Shown: positions 1-12,039 of the stretch, in pieces
How the letters are laid out: the number at the start of each line of letters is the position of its first letter
Numbering within the stretch: position 1 is the first letter of the stretch
NCBI RefSeq assembly: GCF_004211955.1
Contig: NZ_RHJI01000005.1
Span: forward strand, 186,001 to 250,000
Source: Escherichia sp. E1V33
GTDB taxonomy: Bacteria > Pseudomonadota > Gammaproteobacteria > Enterobacterales > Enterobacteriaceae
Direction: 5' to 3'
DNA: 64,000 nucleotides
Program-made: the position numbers and the translations under genes
The notes under the pieces: generated by a model
Told to the model about the DNA's origin: nothing
Database searches by the model: none
Seen by the model: only the letters and a program-made list of their open reading frames with translations

Positions 1-640
1 CGCATACAGCGATGACTTCTTCGTAGGTCGTGTAGGCGGCGTTGCTACCTACCGTAACTCCAACTTCTTTGGTCTGGTTGATGGCCTGAACTTCGCAGTT
101 CAGTACTTGGGTAAAAACGAGCGTGACACTGCACGTCGTTCTAACGGCGACGGTGTTGGCGGTTCCATCAGCTACGAATTCGAAGGCTTTGGTATCGTTG
201 GTGCTTATGGTGCAGCTGACCGCACCGACCTGCAAGAAGCTCAGCCTCTCGGCCAGGGTAAAAAAGCTGAACAGTGGGCAACTGGCCTGAAGTATGATGC
301 AAATAACATCTACCTGGCAGCGAACTACGGTGAAACCCGTAACGCTACCCCGATCACTGGCGGCTTTGCCAACAAAACGCAAGACGTTCTGTTAGTTGCG
401 CAATACCAGTTTGACTTTGGTCTGCGTCCGTCCATCGCTTACACCAAATCTAAAGCGAAAGACGTAGAAGGCATCGGTGATGTTGATCTGGTGAACTACG
501 TTGAAGTGGGCGCAACCTACTACTTCAACAAAAACATGTCCACCTATGTTGACTACATCATCAACCAGATCGATTCTGACAACGCGCTGGGTGTAGGTTC
601 TGATGATACCGTTGCTGTAGGTATCGTTTACCAGTTCTAA
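1..640 (+). CDS. ompF: Outer-membrane porin OmpF, 3' part (gene starts before the window)
   Basis: OmpF is a trimeric outer-membrane beta-barrel that lets small hydrophilic solutes diffuse into the periplasm. The reading frame is open from base 2 and gives about 212 C-terminal residues of a protein that is 362 residues long as a precursor in E. coli. Visible signs are alternating aromatic and polar beta-strand segments, the porin phrase [17 protein letters not shown], and the terminal residues VGIVYQF. The last Phe is the classical C-terminal signal for outer-membrane assembly. aspC follows on the same strand after a clear terminator. The signal peptide, the constriction loop and the OmpR/MicF-controlled promoter lie outside the window. 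The related porins OmpC and PhoE differ in these loops, and the aspC neighbour supports ompF. Confidence 0.96.
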   Translation, partial: AYSDDFFVGRVGGVATYRNSNFFGLVDGLNFAVQYLGKNERDTARRSNGDGVGGSISYEFEGFGIVGAYGAADRTDLQEAQPLGQGKKAEQWATGLKYDANNIYLAANYGETRNATPITGGFANKTQDVLLVAQYQFDFGLRPSIAYTKSKAKDVEGIGDVDLVNYVEVGATYYFNKNMSTYVDYIINQIDSDNALGVGSDDTVAVGIVYQF

Positions 641-665
641 TAGCAGACCTCTTTGTTAAATGCCG

Positions 666-694
666 AAAAAACAGGACTTTGGTCCTGTTTTTTT
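666..694 (+). terminator. Rho-independent terminator of ompF
   Basis: A 12-bp stem (AAAAAACAGGAC pairing with GTCCTGTTTTTT) with a TTTG loop ends in a run of seven T, 26 bases after the ompF stop codon. Confidence 0.9.
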
Positions 695-753
695 ATGCCT
701 TCCAGAGCAATCTCACGTCTTGAAAAAACAGCCTGCGTTTTCATCAGTAATAG

Positions 754-782
754 TTGGAATTTTGTAAATCTCCCGTTACCCT
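754..782 (+). promoter_or_regulatory. Candidate sigma-70 promoter of aspC
   Basis: TTGGAA (754-759) and TACCCT (777-782) are separated by 17 bp, about 40 bp upstream of the aspC start. The match is moderate and is an inference from spacing and position only. Confidence 0.3.
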
Positions 783-823
783 GATAGTGGACTTCCCTTC
801 TGTAACCATAATGGAACCTCGTC

Positions 824-2014
824 ATGTTTGAGAACATTACCGCCGCTCCTGCCGACCCGATTCTGGGCCTGGCCGATCTGTTTCGTGCCGATGAACGTCC
901 CGGCAAAATTAACCTCGGGATTGGTGTATATAAAGATGAGACGGGCAAAACCCCGGTATTGACCAGCGTTAAAAAAGCTGAACAGTATCTGCTCGAAAAT
1001 GAAACCACCAAAAACTACCTCGGCATTGACGGTATTCCTGAATTTGGTCGTTGTACTCAGGAACTGCTGTTTGGTAAAGGTAGCGCCTTAATCAATGACA
1101 AACGCGCACGTACAGCCCAGACCCCAGGTGGTACCGGTGCATTACGTGTAGCTGCCGATTTCCTGGCAAAAAATACCAGCGTTAAGCGTGTGTGGGTGAG
1201 CAACCCAAGCTGGCCAAACCATAAGAGCGTATTTAACTCTGCGGGTCTGGAAGTTCGTGAATACGCTTATTACGATGCGGAAAATCACACTCTGGACTTC
1301 GACGCTTTAGTTAACAGTCTGAACGAAGCTCAGGCCGGTGACGTTGTCTTGTTCCACGGTTGCTGCCATAACCCTACCGGCATCGATCCTACACTGGAGC
1401 AATGGCAAACACTGGCGCAACTTTCTGTTGAGAAAGGCTGGCTGCCGCTGTTTGACTTCGCTTACCAGGGTTTCGCCCGTGGTCTGGAAGAGGATGCTGA
1501 AGGTCTGCGCGCTTTCGCAACTCTGCATAAAGAGCTGATCGTCGCCAGTTCCTACTCTAAGAACTTTGGCTTGTACAACGAGCGTGTTGGCGCTTGTACT
1601 CTGGTTGCCGCAGACAGTGAAACTGTCGATCGTGCATTCAGCCAGATGAAAGCAGTAATTCGCGCAAACTATTCTAACCCACCGGCTCACGGGGCTTCGG
1701 TTGTTGCCACAATTCTCAGCAACGATGCTTTGCGTGCAATCTGGGAACAAGAGCTGACCGATATGCGCCAGCGTATTCAGCGTATGCGTCAGTTGTTTGT
1801 TAATACGCTGCAGGAGAAAGGCGCAAACCGCGACTTTAGCTTTATCATCAAACAGAATGGTATGTTCTCCTTCAGTGGCCTGACTAAAGAACAGGTACTG
1901 CGTCTGCGCGAAGAGTTTGGCGTGTATGCAGTTGCTTCTGGTCGAGTGAACGTAGCCGGAATGACACCAGATAACATGGCGCCGCTGTGCGAAGCGATTG
2001 TGGCAGTGCTGTAA
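824..2014 (+). CDS. aspC: Aspartate aminotransferase
   Basis: This PLP enzyme exchanges amino groups between aspartate/oxaloacetate and glutamate/2-oxoglutarate, and also works on aromatic amino acids; it is cytosolic. The product has 396 residues, the full E. coli length. The PLP-binding lysine is Lys246 in [15 protein letters not shown], the N-terminal part carries the substrate and cofactor segment [17 protein letters not shown], and the CHNPTG motif of class I aminotransferases is present. It lies between ompF and the convergent gloC and has its own promoter candidate and terminator. TyrB is the closest alternative, but the sequence and the ompF context indicate aspC. Confidence 0.97.
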   Translation: MFENITAAPADPILGLADLFRADERPGKINLGIGVYKDETGKTPVLTSVKKAEQYLLENETTKNYLGIDGIPEFGRCTQELLFGKGSALINDKRARTAQTPGGTGALRVAADFLAKNTSVKRVWVSNPSWPNHKSVFNSAGLEVREYAYYDAENHTLDFDALVNSLNEAQAGDVVLFHGCCHNPTGIDPTLEQWQTLAQLSVEKGWLPLFDFAYQGFARGLEEDAEGLRAFATLHKELIVASSYSKNFGLYNERVGACTLVAADSETVDRAFSQMKAVIRANYSNPPAHGASVVATILSNDALRAIWEQELTDMRQRIQRMRQLFVNTLQEKGANRDFSFIIKQNGMFSFSGLTKEQVLRLREEFGVYAVASGRVNVAGMTPDNMAPLCEAIVAVL

Positions 2015-2028
2015 AAACTAGTTAAACG

Positions 2029-2056
2029 AAGCCCGCTGTAAAAGCGGGCTTTTTTA
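2029..2056. terminator. Terminator between aspC and gloC
   Basis: AAGCCCGC and GCGGGCTT form a stem around a TGTAAAA loop, followed by T6 on the plus strand. It lies 15 bases after the aspC stop. gloC converges on it from the right, so it may serve both genes, although the A-rich side is less convincing for gloC. Confidence 0.85.
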
Positions 2057-2063
2057 TGCGCTT

Positions 2064-2711
2064 TTACCAGACGGGCATTTCGTCTTGCAGGAAGGGATTA
2101 TGCAGGCGCTCGTAACCAAGAGTGGACAATGGTCCGTGACCCGGAATAAATGTTACGTCATCGCCAAGTGGCAGCAGTTTATCCTTGATAGAGGCAATCA
2201 GTTGATTGTGATCGCCTCGTGGGAAGTCACTGCGCCCTACTCCGCCTTTGAAAAGGACGTCGCCAGAAATCAACAGTTTTGCCTGATTATCAAAGAAAAC
2301 CACATGGCCTGGGGTATGCCCTGGGCAATGTAACACCTGTAAAGTCACATTCCCTATGCTGATAGTATCGCCTTCATTCAGCCAGCGATCTGGTGTTAAT
2401 GGCTGACACTCTTCAAGGCCAAACATACGACTCTGCGCAGGCAAGCCTTGCAGCCAGAACTCATCTTCTTTTTCCGGGCCAAGCACTGGCACACCGTAGT
2501 GTTGTGCCAGTTCCGCCGCTGCGCCAACGTGGTCCAGATGACCATGCGTCAGCAGGATCTGCATTAGCGTCAGGCCGCTGGCGTCAACTTCCTGTTTGAT
2601 TTTTTCCGCATCGCCGCCAGGATCGACCAGTGCGGCCAGGCGAGTTTGCTCACACCAGATCAATGAACAGTTCTGGGAAAATGCGGTGACCGGAATAATA
2701 CGATAGTTCAT
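2064..2711 (-). CDS. gloC: Hydroxyacylglutathione hydrolase GloC (YcbL), type II glyoxalase
   Basis: GloC hydrolyses S-D-lactoylglutathione to D-lactate and glutathione, the second step of methylglyoxal detoxification, as a smaller paralogue of GloB. The 215-residue protein is a metallo-beta-lactamase fold. The metal motif THGHLDHVG is at about residues 55-63, followed by [10 protein letters not shown] and [19 protein letters not shown], which supply further His/Asp ligands, and PGHGP near the C-terminus. It lacks the extra C-terminal substrate domain of GloB, as expected for the YcbL group. It lies downstream of mepK with a 26-base gap on the same strand, so co-transcription is possible. Confidence 0.93.
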   Translation of the reverse strand: MNYRIIPVTAFSQNCSLIWCEQTRLAALVDPGGDAEKIKQEVDASGLTLMQILLTHGHLDHVGAAAELAQHYGVPVLGPEKEDEFWLQGLPAQSRMFGLEECQPLTPDRWLNEGDTISIGNVTLQVLHCPGHTPGHVVFFDNQAKLLISGDVLFKGGVGRSDFPRGDHNQLIASIKDKLLPLGDDVTFIPGHGPLSTLGYERLHNPFLQDEMPVW

Positions 2712-2737
2712 ACTGCCCCTGTTTCGTTAAGCGATTG

Positions 2738-3286
2738 TTACCAGTGCCGCGCAGGCCCGGTATCAATATGCACAAAGTTACTGCGTGGGTAATATCCTAC
2801 ACCACCTGCGCGCATAGATAACGCAGCTTTGCGTATATTGCTTAACGCAATACCTTCAATATGGAAGTCCATCGCCTGCCCTTTAGTGTGATAGCTTTTC
2901 TTTGCTACTCCACGGCTGTGGGCGCGTAATTCATTATTGGTGTCAATAGAACGGTAGCCAGAAATGAGCTGTACCGGTTTGCGGGTGCCTAACAACCCTT
3001 GCAGGCGATATAACTGGTCGAATAATCCTGGGTCGATGGACCTTATTTTGTTCGCGCGGAAATCGCGGAAAAAATGGTTTAGTTTTGCCAATTCTTCCTG
3101 AATATAGCCTCTGCCATCGAAAAACTCCGCCTTAATTGACTCTCCGGTGTGGAGATTGTTAAGTGTCAAAATGCGCGGACGTGGGGTAGAGAGTGTCGCA
3201 AATGAAGGCGTCGGCAGGATGGCGGCACCAAGTGCAACGCCACCAAGCGCCAGCAATTTGCGGCGATTAGCGTCGAATTTGTCCAT
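2738..3286 (-). CDS. mepK: Murein endopeptidase MepK (YcbK), Tat-exported
   Basis: MepK is a periplasmic murein hydrolase of the DUF882/M15 type that cleaves cross-links, notably the 3-3 links made by LD-transpeptidases. The 182-residue reading starts at MDKFDANRRK; an ATG three codons upstream (3295) is also in frame. The N-terminus has a twin-arginine signal, ANRRKLLALGGVALGAAILP, ending near PSFA. Catalytic-zinc motifs are SGYRS, SYHTKGQAMDFH and a terminal HIDTGPARHW. The neighbour on the right, ldtD, makes the 3-3 links that this enzyme opens, so the pair belongs to one pathway. The assignment of activity comes from knowledge of the family. Confidence 0.92.
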   Translation of the reverse strand: MDKFDANRRKLLALGGVALGAAILPTPSFATLSTPRPRILTLNNLHTGESIKAEFFDGRGYIQEELAKLNHFFRDFRANKIRSIDPGLFDQLYRLQGLLGTRKPVQLISGYRSIDTNNELRAHSRGVAKKSYHTKGQAMDFHIEGIALSNIRKAALSMRAGGVGYYPRSNFVHIDTGPARHW

Positions 3287-3396
3287 GATAATCAAGTCTA
3301 CAGGTCAATGTTATCGTTTATATGCACTTCTGGCGCACAAGAGGCACCTTAACCGCCCATAAAGCTGACGTCAAGATGACTCACCCCCAGCAGTGA

Positions 3397-3421
3397 CGGG
3401 GGCTACAGAGAATAGCCCCCG
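3397..3421. repeat. Perfect inverted repeat between mepK and ldtD
   Basis: CGGGGGCTA and TAGCCCCCG form a 9-bp stem with a 7-base loop, about 45 bases after the ldtD stop on the minus strand. There is no T tract on either side, so it may be a weak or Rho-assisted terminator or an mRNA-protecting hairpin. Confidence 0.45.
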
Positions 3422-3466
3422 AACATGCCAATTATTACGACAACAGATTTTCCCGAACTACTTCAT

Positions 3467-5314
3467 TTACCTGATTAATTGTTCCGCTTTTGAGACAATT
3501 TGCGAGCTGGATCGTGCAGGCAGATCATAATTGTAAATATCTGTACGATATTGGGTACGACCATCTGCACCAACAAAGGCGGTCAGATAGTAAAGATTAA
3601 CCGGTATCGATTGACGGATATTGACGTAACGGGTATCCCCCCGCTTCAGAGCATCGGAGATTCGCTTGTCATTCCAGCCAGCATCCTGCAGCAGCATATT
3701 TGCCAGATCCGACGCCTTATTCACCCGCACACAGCCAGAACTCAACGCGCGAGTATCACGTTTGAAAAGATTGTGATTCGGCGTGTCATGCAAATAGATA
3801 GCGTCTGAGCTCGGCATATTAAATTTATACCGCCCTAGCGAATTTCGCGGGCCAGGAGCTTGCTGGAAGCGGAACGGCAAATTCGATGCGGTTATCGTCG
3901 ACCAGTCAATCTGCCACGGGTCAAGCGCATCTTTGCTGTTCCAGCCGCGCATAACCGTATAGCCATGGCTTTCAAGATAACCTGGATCGTTACGCACCTT
4001 TGGCAGAATATCTTTGCGTGCCAGCGTCGGCGGTACGTTCCACGGCGGGTTTACCACCACATTGTTTAAAGCACTGCTCATCATCGGCGTTTTGCGATCG
4101 GGACGACCGACAATGACCCGAGAATCCAGCACCTGATTGCCGTTCTGATAATAGACCAGCGAATAGGCCGGAATATTAACCATGATGCCAGTAGAAAGCC
4201 CGGAGGGAAGCAAGCGCAATCGCTGGATATTGAGCGCCAGCACGCCCGCACGCTGTGCAGGCGTGACATTTAACCAGTCTCGCGTTGCCGGGCCAATAGC
4301 GCCATCTGCCCCTAAGCCTTGCCATGCCTGAAAACGTTTCACGGCTTCCACCAGCTCATTATTATAGGCAGCTCGGACAGCTGGCGCAGGTTTACTGCGA
4401 GCTGTAGTTTGCTTATCCATCGGCTTAGTTTCGGCTGTTTCGATTGCAGTGGCAGACGGGCTAACTACCGCGCCTGCCGATGTTTCATCGCCCGGCAGTG
4501 CTATTTTCGGCCCACCTTCGAGCATGCCCGTACGCTGCAAAATCTCGCGCAGCGCCGGGACGTCGTTACTCCATTGACCAGGGCGCAGCGTTGCTTTACC
4601 GGTCAGTTGCGGCCACGGTTTGGAATCACTCAATAAGGTCAGTAAAGATTCATGCATTGCTGAATATTGCGGATGCTGTGGTGCCAACCCTGTGACAAAC
4701 GTGGTCAGTTGACCGTTATCCAGCGCCACCTGCCAATGGTTAATGACCGAGAGCGGCGGTGTTGAGAGCGCATAAGGTTTACTGCTGTACAGCCAGCGAG
4801 TACCTTTGACCGGAATGTTTGCAACGAAATGGAGATACCCCATCATTGCATCCGATAGCACCACATCGCGCGCCATACCGTTAACGCCAGGGTCGGTCAA
4901 TAACTCCACCCATTTGTTAAACTGCGGTTGAAAACCGGCAATCGCCACTTCCGCCAACTGCTGCTGGAAAGCTTTAACTGCATCACGATTTTCCCACATC
5001 GGCTGCATATCGCGTGCGGCATACAAGAGTTGAAGCTGGTTAAGATAAACCGGCTTATAACCTGCAGGTAATTGTGATTCAATTTGTGTGCGGGCCTTTT
5101 CTGCCGCACCTTCAGGTAGCGGTTGAATCCCCGCCATTATTGCCGTGGCTTGCGCCTGCGGCAGTACATCTCCCTGTTCACTTACAGCCACCGGGCTGTC
5201 ACCAGGGATAACTTCAGGCTCATCAGCCTGCACACTGAACAGTGGAGCGAATGTTACGGCCAGGCACAAACTGATTGCCGAAAGCCGACGACCACACATC
5301 ATGTTAAGCAACAT
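3467..5314 (-). CDS. ldtD: LD-transpeptidase D (YcbB)
   Basis: LdtD forms 3-3 (mDAP-mDAP) cross-links in peptidoglycan, a rescue route when penicillin-binding proteins are blocked or the outer membrane is damaged. The start at 5314 gives the usual 615 residues, with the signal sequence [20 protein letters not shown] and a GGGGGCAAGGG stretch just before the ATG. An in-frame ATG at 5392 would add 26 residues before the signal and is not favoured. A peptidoglycan-binding helix bundle is indicated by [20 protein letters not shown]. The YkuD catalytic domain carries [12 protein letters not shown] and [13 protein letters not shown], whose Cys is the nucleophile (Cys528 in the E. coli literature). 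The gene stands between mukB and mepK. Confidence 0.95.
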   Translation of the reverse strand: MLLNMMCGRRLSAISLCLAVTFAPLFSVQADEPEVIPGDSPVAVSEQGDVLPQAQATAIMAGIQPLPEGAAEKARTQIESQLPAGYKPVYLNQLQLLYAARDMQPMWENRDAVKAFQQQLAEVAIAGFQPQFNKWVELLTDPGVNGMARDVVLSDAMMGYLHFVANIPVKGTRWLYSSKPYALSTPPLSVINHWQVALDNGQLTTFVTGLAPQHPQYSAMHESLLTLLSDSKPWPQLTGKATLRPGQWSNDVPALREILQRTGMLEGGPKIALPGDETSAGAVVSPSATAIETAETKPMDKQTTARSKPAPAVRAAYNNELVEAVKRFQAWQGLGADGAIGPATRDWLNVTPAQRAGVLALNIQRLRLLPSGLSTGIMVNIPAYSLVYYQNGNQVLDSRVIVGRPDRKTPMMSSALNNVVVNPPWNVPPTLARKDILPKVRNDPGYLESHGYTVMRGWNSKDALDPWQIDWSTITASNLPFRFQQAPGPRNSLGRYKFNMPSSDAIYLHDTPNHNLFKRDTRALSSGCVRVNKASDLANMLLQDAGWNDKRISDALKRGDTRYVNIRQSIPVNLYYLTAFVGADGRTQYRTDIYNYDLPARSSSQIVSKAEQLIR

Positions 5315-5537
5315 CCCTTGCCCCCTGTTTTTATCATACTCTGAATAGCCAGGCTGTTTTATCTTAACTGCCTTTACAACGCCAATACTCATGAAAGTAT
5401 GACGAGCAAGCCTGTTACTTATCAGGCTTACCTTCAGTATATAAACGTCGGTACGTTTTTACACAACCTAATGTAAAGAAGTTTAAAGAAAAGCGCGCCA
5501 TAATGCGGCATTTTTTTAGTGCAGAAACGGAGTTTTT

Positions 5538-5568
5538 CGAAAAAAAAGGCGGCATCGCTGCCGCCTTA
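5538..5568 (-). terminator. Terminator of the muk operon
   Basis: Read on the minus strand, AAGGCGGC and GCCGCCTT form an 8-bp stem with a 6-base loop, followed by T8. It starts four bases after the mukB stop. Confidence 0.92.
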
Positions 5569-5571
5569 AAC

Positions 5572-8500
5572 TTAACTTGCCTGAGAAGGCGCTTCGTCCG
5601 TTCCTGGAAGCGTTTCAGGGAGTTGCGGCGCAAATCCTCGCAGGCCGACTACGTGAACGTGTTCGGTATTCTGGAAGACTTTACGCACCAGCTTATAGGT
5701 GGTGCCTTTCTCCGGGCTGATATTTTCAGGTGCCGCGATGATGAGCTGCATTTGCAAACGTTCACACAATTCAAACAGCGTGGCGATAGAACGGGCGTCC
5801 AGTCGCGCAGCTTCATCAAGGAACAGCAGGCGGCAAGGAGAGATATCTTTACCACGCAGGCGGCGAGATTCATCTTCCCAGCTCTGTACTACCATCACCA
5901 GAATCGACATACCAGTACCGATAGCCTCACCGGTCGACAGTGCGCCAGACTCCGCGCGCAGCCAGCCATCGGAACCACGGTTAACCTCAACTTCCATCTC
6001 CAGGTAGTTACGGTAATCCAGAAGTTCTTCACCAATGGTCTGCGGCGTGCGCTGGCCCATATCAATTTGTGGGTTAAGTCGCTGATACAGTTTTGCCAGA
6101 GCTTCCGAGAAGGTCAGACGGTTGCTCTTGAACAGATCCTGATGTTGCTCATGCTGTTCTGAAAGCACGTCAAGCAGCATAGCGTGGGTTTCACGCACGT
6201 TCACGTTCAGACGCACGCTGTTTACCTGACCGAACGATACGCTCTGCAAGCCCTGGTTAAGCATGCGGATACGGTTCTGCTCGCGCTGAATGGTTTTACG
6301 AATGATGTTCGCCACGCTGCGGGAGCTGATCGCCAGTTTCTGTTCGCGAGAAGTTAATTCTTCGGTCAGACGGCTGAGTTCGATTTCCATCTGCTCGATA
6401 GCTTCCACCGGATCATCGGTACGAATAATATCCTGGCGAATACGTTCGCGCAGATGTTGGTAAACCGCCACGAAGAACTGTATTTTGCGCTCAGGTCGTT
6501 TTGGATCTTCCGACATCCGCAGCACGTCGCGCAGATGTTCGTTATCCGCCACCGCCAGACGCAGCGCACCTAACGCCTTATCCGACATGGAACGTAAATC
6601 GTCAGCAGAGAGATAAGCCAGCTCACGACGGTGCAGACGGCGTTCAACGCCATTATCTTTCACCATGCGCATTACCGCGCACCAGCCCGCTTTGGCAGTC
6701 ACCACCTGCTCGCGCATCTCAAAGTAATCACGTTCCAGCTTGCGCAGTTTGCGGGTCAGGTTGTCCATCTCCGCTTCGCAGAAGGTAAGTGCTTTTTCCA
6801 GTTGGTTGCGACGTGCACGGTTATTGCTCAGTTGTGCATGCAGCTCGTCACGGCGAATACGCGCCCGCTCCTCTGCCCCGCTATCGGCACGCACGCCGAT
6901 ATCCTGCAGTTCTCGTTGTAGATCGTTAAGCAGCTCTTTTTTGGTATCGTAAGAACTTTTCAGCGAAGCCAGTACCTGGTTGTACTGACTCAACTGCGCG
7001 GCGTGACCGCGCAACGCTTCACGAGCACGAGTACGTTCCGCTTCCGCCTGCTCCAGACGTTGGCGCAGTTTTTCGTTGAGATCGCTGTTCCCACTAAGCA
7101 TTTCAGCCGAGTCAGAGTAGCTAAAGTGCGCACGACGCTGTACCACTTCAGTCAGGGCGAATGCCTGTTGACGGGCATCGCGCTGCATCTGCTGGGAGTA
7201 TGCATAATCTTCTTTTAATTGCTCAAACTGTTCAGGGTCGCTCTGCAACACAGAAACGATCGGCTCCAGTTTCGCCAGTTGATTACCAAACTGCTGAACA
7301 AAACGCGCGGCTTCCTGAGCTTCATCAAGACGTTCGCGGATTTCATCGACACGATCCGCCAGTGAGTCATCCGCCAACAGGTTGAGACGCGGCAGGATAC
7401 GGTTCAGTGCCGCAACGCCCTCTTTCGCCTGCTCAAACTGAATGCGCTGCTGCTGGTTATCATTTTCATGATTACTCAACGCCCGCTCCAGTTCGACACG
7501 ACGGCTGTTCAGTTGGCGAATTTCGGCTTCCGGATCGGACTCAAACGCCACTGCCAGATGGCTGCCAATAAAGCGGCTGAATGCCTGATGCAGTCGCTGG
7601 GTTTTCTGTACATCAAAGGAGAGCGTTGCAAAGCGTTCAGAGAGCAATTCGCGCTCGGCGTGCAGGCTTTCGATCCGGCTTTCGCGCGCCGCGCGACCAA
7701 ACAGCGGCACTTCCGGGAAGCGCGAGTAACGCCACTGACGCTCGGCGGTTTTCACCACCACTGCTTTTTCCAGCTCATCGACGTTGAACACGCTATCATC
7801 GAACGACTGTGGATCTCCCTCGATCAAGTAGAGGTCTTCCGGACAATCGGTTAAGCCTTCCAGCTGTTCGGCCACCTGTGACAGATCCGGCACCACAATG
7901 GCGTGGCGAGACGGGCCATACAGCGCCGAGAAGTACGGCGCATCTTCCAGGCTAACGTCGTCATAAATTTCTGACAGCAGCACGCCGCCAAAGCGCTCCG
8001 CCAACGCATTCAGACGCTGGTCTTCGGAACCGCCTGGCTGGCTTAAACGTTCGATCTCTTCATCGACAGCGTTTTTGCGCGCGCCCACTTCATCACGTTC
8101 AACAATCGCTTCGCGCTCACGCTCCAGCAGTTGTTGCAGATATTCGGTGACATCCTGGCTGCAGGTGAACTCTTCACCACACTGCTCACTCAACTGATTG
8201 AGGCTGTTCTGCGCTGCCAGCCAAACCGGTGCACGCTGCATCAGACCCTGGATACGGGATTGCAGCTGTTCCTGTTCCTGACGCAGCGCCATGCGCTCTT
8301 CATGGGCGTTGGATACGCTGTCAGAAAGAGAGGCAATGCGCGCTTCCAGTTCCTGGTGCAAGGCTTCCAGTTCGTCGATATCGAAATTCTTGCCCTGACG
8401 TTTGCAGAAATCTGCCAGCAGACGCTCAGCTTCTTGCTGCTCGCGCAGACGCTGTTCCAGTTCGCTTAAGCGCATCCGCAGTGGCTGAACCTGTTCTGCC

Positions 8501-10032
8501 AGATGACGCTGATCGACCCCTTCGCGCAGGAGTTCGCGGGCAACATCCCACGCTTCGTTACGCGCCAGTGGGCCGTTAATTGCGACCACCAGCTGATAAG
8601 CCTGCTCAAACTGACTGTGCGCGGTTTGCGCCATACTCATTTTCTGCTCGAGAGAGAGCATTGTTTCGGTCGCTTCCAGCTCTTTCGCCTGGAAGGTTTC
8701 CAGCCATTCGGCAGCGCTGTCGGCGGTTAAGTCAGGTAGATGACACAATTCTTTGGCGCGATTAAGCGCAGCAATCGCCTGGTTGTACTGGATCGCGCGC
8801 GTTTGCTGGACGTCCAGCGCCTGCTGGTAGTCAGCAAGCTGACTTTTCAGCTCGTCCACTTCCAGTTCGGCGGCTTCCGCGCGCGCTTCGTTATCTTCCT
8901 GACGCTCGATGGCTTCTGCCACCACTTCATTTTGCTCTTCGAGACGGATCTGCAATTCATCAAGGTCCGCTTCGTAGCGTTCGATTTTCTCCTGCTGACG
9001 CAAAGCGGTTTGCACCAGGTTCAGATGATCGCTGGCGGCCTGATAATCCGCTTCCAGATCGCCTTCGGCACCGTTGTGCTCTGCCAGTTCGCGCGCCATA
9101 TCGACGTGTTTGTACTGCTCCGCCGCCAGTTGCTGACGCGAAGTATGTAGCTCTCGACGAAACTCCAGCGCTTTGTCGAGATGGACACGGCGCTCGTTGG
9201 CGTGACGCATGTAGTCTGCCGCGACGTAGTTGGTGGCTTCGCTGATCAGATGCTTAAACAGGTCACGGTCAGACTGGGTGACGCGAATCGCTTCCAGCGT
9301 CATACGGTTTTCACGCAGCGCCGCTTCCATGTCCTGGAACGCTTTACGCACGCCGCTGTTTTCCGGCAACAGGTAGTCGCGCAGAGAACGGGTAATGGCA
9401 CTGGAGATACCACCGTACAGCGAAGCTTCGATCAGACGATAGAATTTGCTACGGTCAGACGCCGAACGCAGACGACGCGCAATGATGCCCAGATCGAACA
9501 TCAATGAGTGGTAATCGGTAATGGAGTTGAACTGCTTAAACTGCACGCCTTCCATCGCCTCGAGCTTGTCTTTCAGCTCGTTAAGCGGCAGCACGCGCGC
9601 CTGGCGTTCGTTCAGGGATTCGGTCACCAGCTGCGTCGGCTGCACCGACATCGGCAGTCCCTGAATGGCAAACGGCTTGATATCAACTTTACGATCGCGC
9701 CCGGCAACCTGTTGCAGACGCACGCCGACCACCACGCGCTGGTGACGCGAGTTAATGGTGTCGAGCATCGAATAACAGACACCTGCTTTCAGCTTACCGT
9801 GTAGACCTTTATCGCGCGAACCGCTGGTAGCCCCGGCTTCCGTGGTGTTACGGAAATGCAGCAGGGTCAAGTCGGGAATGAGCGCCGTAACAAACGCCGC
9901 CATCGTGGTGGATTTACCCGCACCGTTACCGCCGGAAAGCGTCGTGACCAACTCATCTAGGTCAAAGGTGCGAGCAAAAAAGCCGTTCCAGTTAATCAGC
10001 GTCAGTGAGCGAAATTTACCGCGTTCAATCAT
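5572..10032 (-). CDS. mukB: Chromosome partition protein MukB (SMC-like ATPase)
   Basis: MukB is the condensin of E. coli. It dimerises through a hinge, binds DNA and, with MukF and MukE, compacts and segregates the chromosome; it also contacts topoisomerase IV and MatP. The 1486-residue length is standard. The Walker A motif [10 protein letters not shown] is at about residues 34-43. Long coiled coils rich in E, Q, L and R flank a central hinge region. The C-terminal head has the ABC signature [13 protein letters not shown] and Walker [12 protein letters not shown]. The mukB ATG overlaps the last base of the mukE stop (TAATG), which suggests translational coupling. It is the last gene of cmoM-mukF-mukE-mukB. 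Confidence 0.98.
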   Translation of the reverse strand: MIERGKFRSLTLINWNGFFARTFDLDELVTTLSGGNGAGKSTTMAAFVTALIPDLTLLHFRNTTEAGATSGSRDKGLHGKLKAGVCYSMLDTINSRHQRVVVGVRLQQVAGRDRKVDIKPFAIQGLPMSVQPTQLVTESLNERQARVLPLNELKDKLEAMEGVQFKQFNSITDYHSLMFDLGIIARRLRSASDRSKFYRLIEASLYGGISSAITRSLRDYLLPENSGVRKAFQDMEAALRENRMTLEAIRVTQSDRDLFKHLISEATNYVAADYMRHANERRVHLDKALEFRRELHTSRQQLAAEQYKHVDMARELAEHNGAEGDLEADYQAASDHLNLVQTALRQQEKIERYEADLDELQIRLEEQNEVVAEAIERQEDNEARAEAAELEVDELKSQLADYQQALDVQQTRAIQYNQAIAALNRAKELCHLPDLTADSAAEWLETFQAKELEATETMLSLEQKMSMAQTAHSQFEQAYQLVVAINGPLARNEAWDVARELLREGVDQRHLAEQVQPLRMRLSELEQRLREQQEAERLLADFCKRQGKNFDIDELEALHQELEARIASLSDSVSNAHEERMALRQEQEQLQSRIQGLMQRAPVWLAAQNSLNQLSEQCGEEFTCSQDVTEYLQQLLEREREAIVERDEVGARKNAVDEEIERLSQPGGSEDQRLNALAERFGGVLLSEIYDDVSLEDAPYFSALYGPSRHAIVVPDLSQVAEQLEGLTDCPEDLYLIEGDPQSFDDSVFNVDELEKAVVVKTAERQWRYSRFPEVPLFGRAARESRIESLHAERELLSERFATLSFDVQKTQRLHQAFSRFIGSHLAVAFESDPEAEIRQLNSRRVELERALSNHENDNQQQRIQFEQAKEGVAALNRILPRLNLLADDSLADRVDEIRERLDEAQEAARFVQQFGNQLAKLEPIVSVLQSDPEQFEQLKEDYAYSQQMQRDARQQAFALTEVVQRRAHFSYSDSAEMLSGNSDLNEKLRQRLEQAEAERTRAREALRGHAAQLSQYNQVLASLKSSYDTKKELLNDLQRELQDIGVRADSGAEERARIRRDELHAQLSNNRARRNQLEKALTFCEAEMDNLTRKLRKLERDYFEMREQVVTAKAGWCAVMRMVKDNGVERRLHRRELAYLSADDLRSMSDKALGALRLAVADNEHLRDVLRMSEDPKRPERKIQFFVAVYQHLRERIRQDIIRTDDPVEAIEQMEIELSRLTEELTSREQKLAISSRSVANIIRKTIQREQNRIRMLNQGLQSVSFGQVNSVRLNVNVRETHAMLLDVLSEQHEQHQDLFKSNRLTFSEALAKLYQRLNPQIDMGQRTPQTIGEELLDYRNYLEMEVEVNRGSDGWLRAESGALSTGEAIGTGMSILVMVVQSWEDESRRLRGKDISPCRLLFLDEAARLDARSIATLFELCERLQMQLIIAAPENISPEKGTTYKLVRKVFQNTEHVHVVGLRGFAPQLPETLPGTDEAPSQAS

Positions 10033-10736
10033 TATTCTTCCTCTCCGCTATCTGGCTGATTCTCTTCTGTTTCGTCATTGAGTTGCAGGTGATTTTCCAG
10101 CGACATTGCTTCGCCATCGCGAATCAGACGACGTTGTGCTTCACGCGGATCGTCGCCCGCACGCACATCGGCACCAAAGCGGAACACAGATTCGGTAATG
10201 CGGAACTTGCTGCTGTCGTGGCCCATAAACCACACCATGCCTAAGCGACGCAGACGATTGAGCGAAGAGCGCACTTTTTCCTGCAACTTCTGGCGGTCAA
10301 CGTCTGAACCAGTAGAACGATTGTTCACCAGTTTCAGCAATTTTGCTTCATCAGCCAGGGTGAGCAGTTCGTCATACAGTTCCTGCTGGGTAAAGATCCC
10401 CTCGTTCGCCAGCCGTTCCGGGCTGAGATAGAGATAACAGAGGATTTTCCCGACCATCATGTCCAGTTCAGACAATACGGAACGTGGGATGATGGTGGTG
10501 GAACGTGGACGTAAATAGAAGAAACCTTCCGGCGCGCGGATTAGCTCCACGTTATAACGCGCGTAAAATTCTTCCAGATATTCCTGAAAATCCATCAGGA
10601 AAGCATGATTATCCAGTTCGTCGAGGCCAATATGGCGGCCTGAACGTAAGGCGCTATCCAGCGCCGGAAATAACGGATTCGCCAGCGCCTGCGCCAGCTT
10701 AACCGGCATCACTTGTTCAATATTTGTCGATGACAT
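10032..10736 (-). CDS. mukE: Chromosome partition protein MukE (kleisin-associated winged-helix protein)
   Basis: MukE binds the middle of the kleisin MukF and regulates MukB ATPase and DNA loading. Starting at [10 protein letters not shown] gives 234 residues, the standard length; the in-frame ATG nine codons upstream (10763) is rejected. This start lies inside the 3' end of mukF (20-base overlap), and the stop overlaps mukB by one base, so the three genes are tightly coupled. Winged-helix content is suggested by [17 protein letters not shown], and the C-terminus is acidic ([13 protein letters not shown]), as in K-12. Confidence 0.96.
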
Positions 10737-12039
10737 GCGCCTGTACCTTGGCTCCGTAATCATTAATCGGCTGCCATTTCGCTGGCAGTCCGGTGAAGTC
10801 TGCTTGCGCTACGCCGAGGCGTACCGCCTGATCAATAACAATACGCGCGACGTCAAAGTGACGCGCACGCGGATACTGCGCCAGATATTCGCGTACCACC
10901 AGACCAAGATCCAGTGGCACTTGTCTGGTTTTATAGACGGCGAGCTGCTCTTCGATAATCGCTGCGAGTTGTTCGCGGATTTCGTTAAACTCTTCGTACT
11001 CTAAATCTGGCGGAAGTTCCCCGGTCACTTCTTCATCGCGCAGTGCCATCTCTTCGTCACGCATATCCAACAGACGATCGGCATTGGCGTAAGTCAGTGC
11101 CCACGGGTCATCAAAATAGGTTTGTACCGACTGACGTAAACGCTGGGCAAAGACGCGGTTTTTATCCATATCGATAGCAGTACGGATAAATTTATGTACG
11201 TGGCGGTCGTAGCCAATCCACAAATCGATGGACTGCTGCCCCCAGCTGATAATACGGTCGAGCTTACTTTGCAGATCGAACACCAGACGATCGACAAAAT
11301 GCAGGTCGTCATGGGTCATAGTGGCATCCTGAATGCGCAACAGATTAGCCTGCAATTTGTCGCCTGCCGCTTCCAGCGTATCCTGCAATTCACGCAGCGT
11401 TCCGGAAGTTTCCGAAAGCAACAATTCACAGCTGGAGATCGCCGCCCGCCAGTCTTTGTTCAACAACTGCGCGATATCGTCCTTCACCTGCTGCTGCTGT
11501 TCGTCCATCAGACGTTGCGTCAGGTCGATGCTGTCGAAAATTTCCGCCACCGAATATTTCAGCGGAGCATAGACGTTGCGGTGCCAGTGAAACTCATCAC
11601 CACCTTCTTCGGCGGCATCGGCTGCACGTTTTAACTCACCCGCCACAATCGACAACTGCATAGAAAGACGCAGCGTAGAAAACTCACGCTGACGGATGTA
11701 GTAGTCAGTAATGCCGATGCCGAGCGGCGTCAGGCGATAAATAGCATTCCCTTCCGCCTGCTCGCTGGTAAAGCGGTTCAGCAGACGTTGACGTACCATA
11801 TCGTTGATCGCGTTGTTGGCGCGCACGCCGATGGTTTCGCTGGTTTGCTCAAACGCATCACTCACATGGCGGAACGCATCCACCAGTTCGCCTTCACTCA
11901 TCTCACCATCAAGACGCTCGCCATTCAGCGTGGCAACAGCCAGCAGAAAAGAGAGACGGTCTACCGGCAACGAGATGGAGAAGTCATTTTTTCTGGCCCA
12001 GGCAACCAGTTCGGGGACTGTCTGGGATAATTCACTCAT
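10717..12039 (-). CDS. mukF: Chromosome partition protein MukF (kleisin)
   Basis: MukF is the kleisin subunit that bridges the two MukB heads and recruits MukE. The 440 residues match the family length. The N-terminal winged-helix dimerisation domain begins [18 protein letters not shown], a central helical region follows, and the acidic linker [22 protein letters not shown] is recognisable before the C-terminal MukB-binding winged helix. Its ATG overlaps the cmoM stop by four bases (ATGA), and its 3' end overlaps mukE. Confidence 0.97.

Noticed and set aside
3500-5344. Several plus-strand ORFs opposite ldtD
   Set aside because: No ribosome sites, no recognisable domains, and fully covered by ldtD on the other strand.
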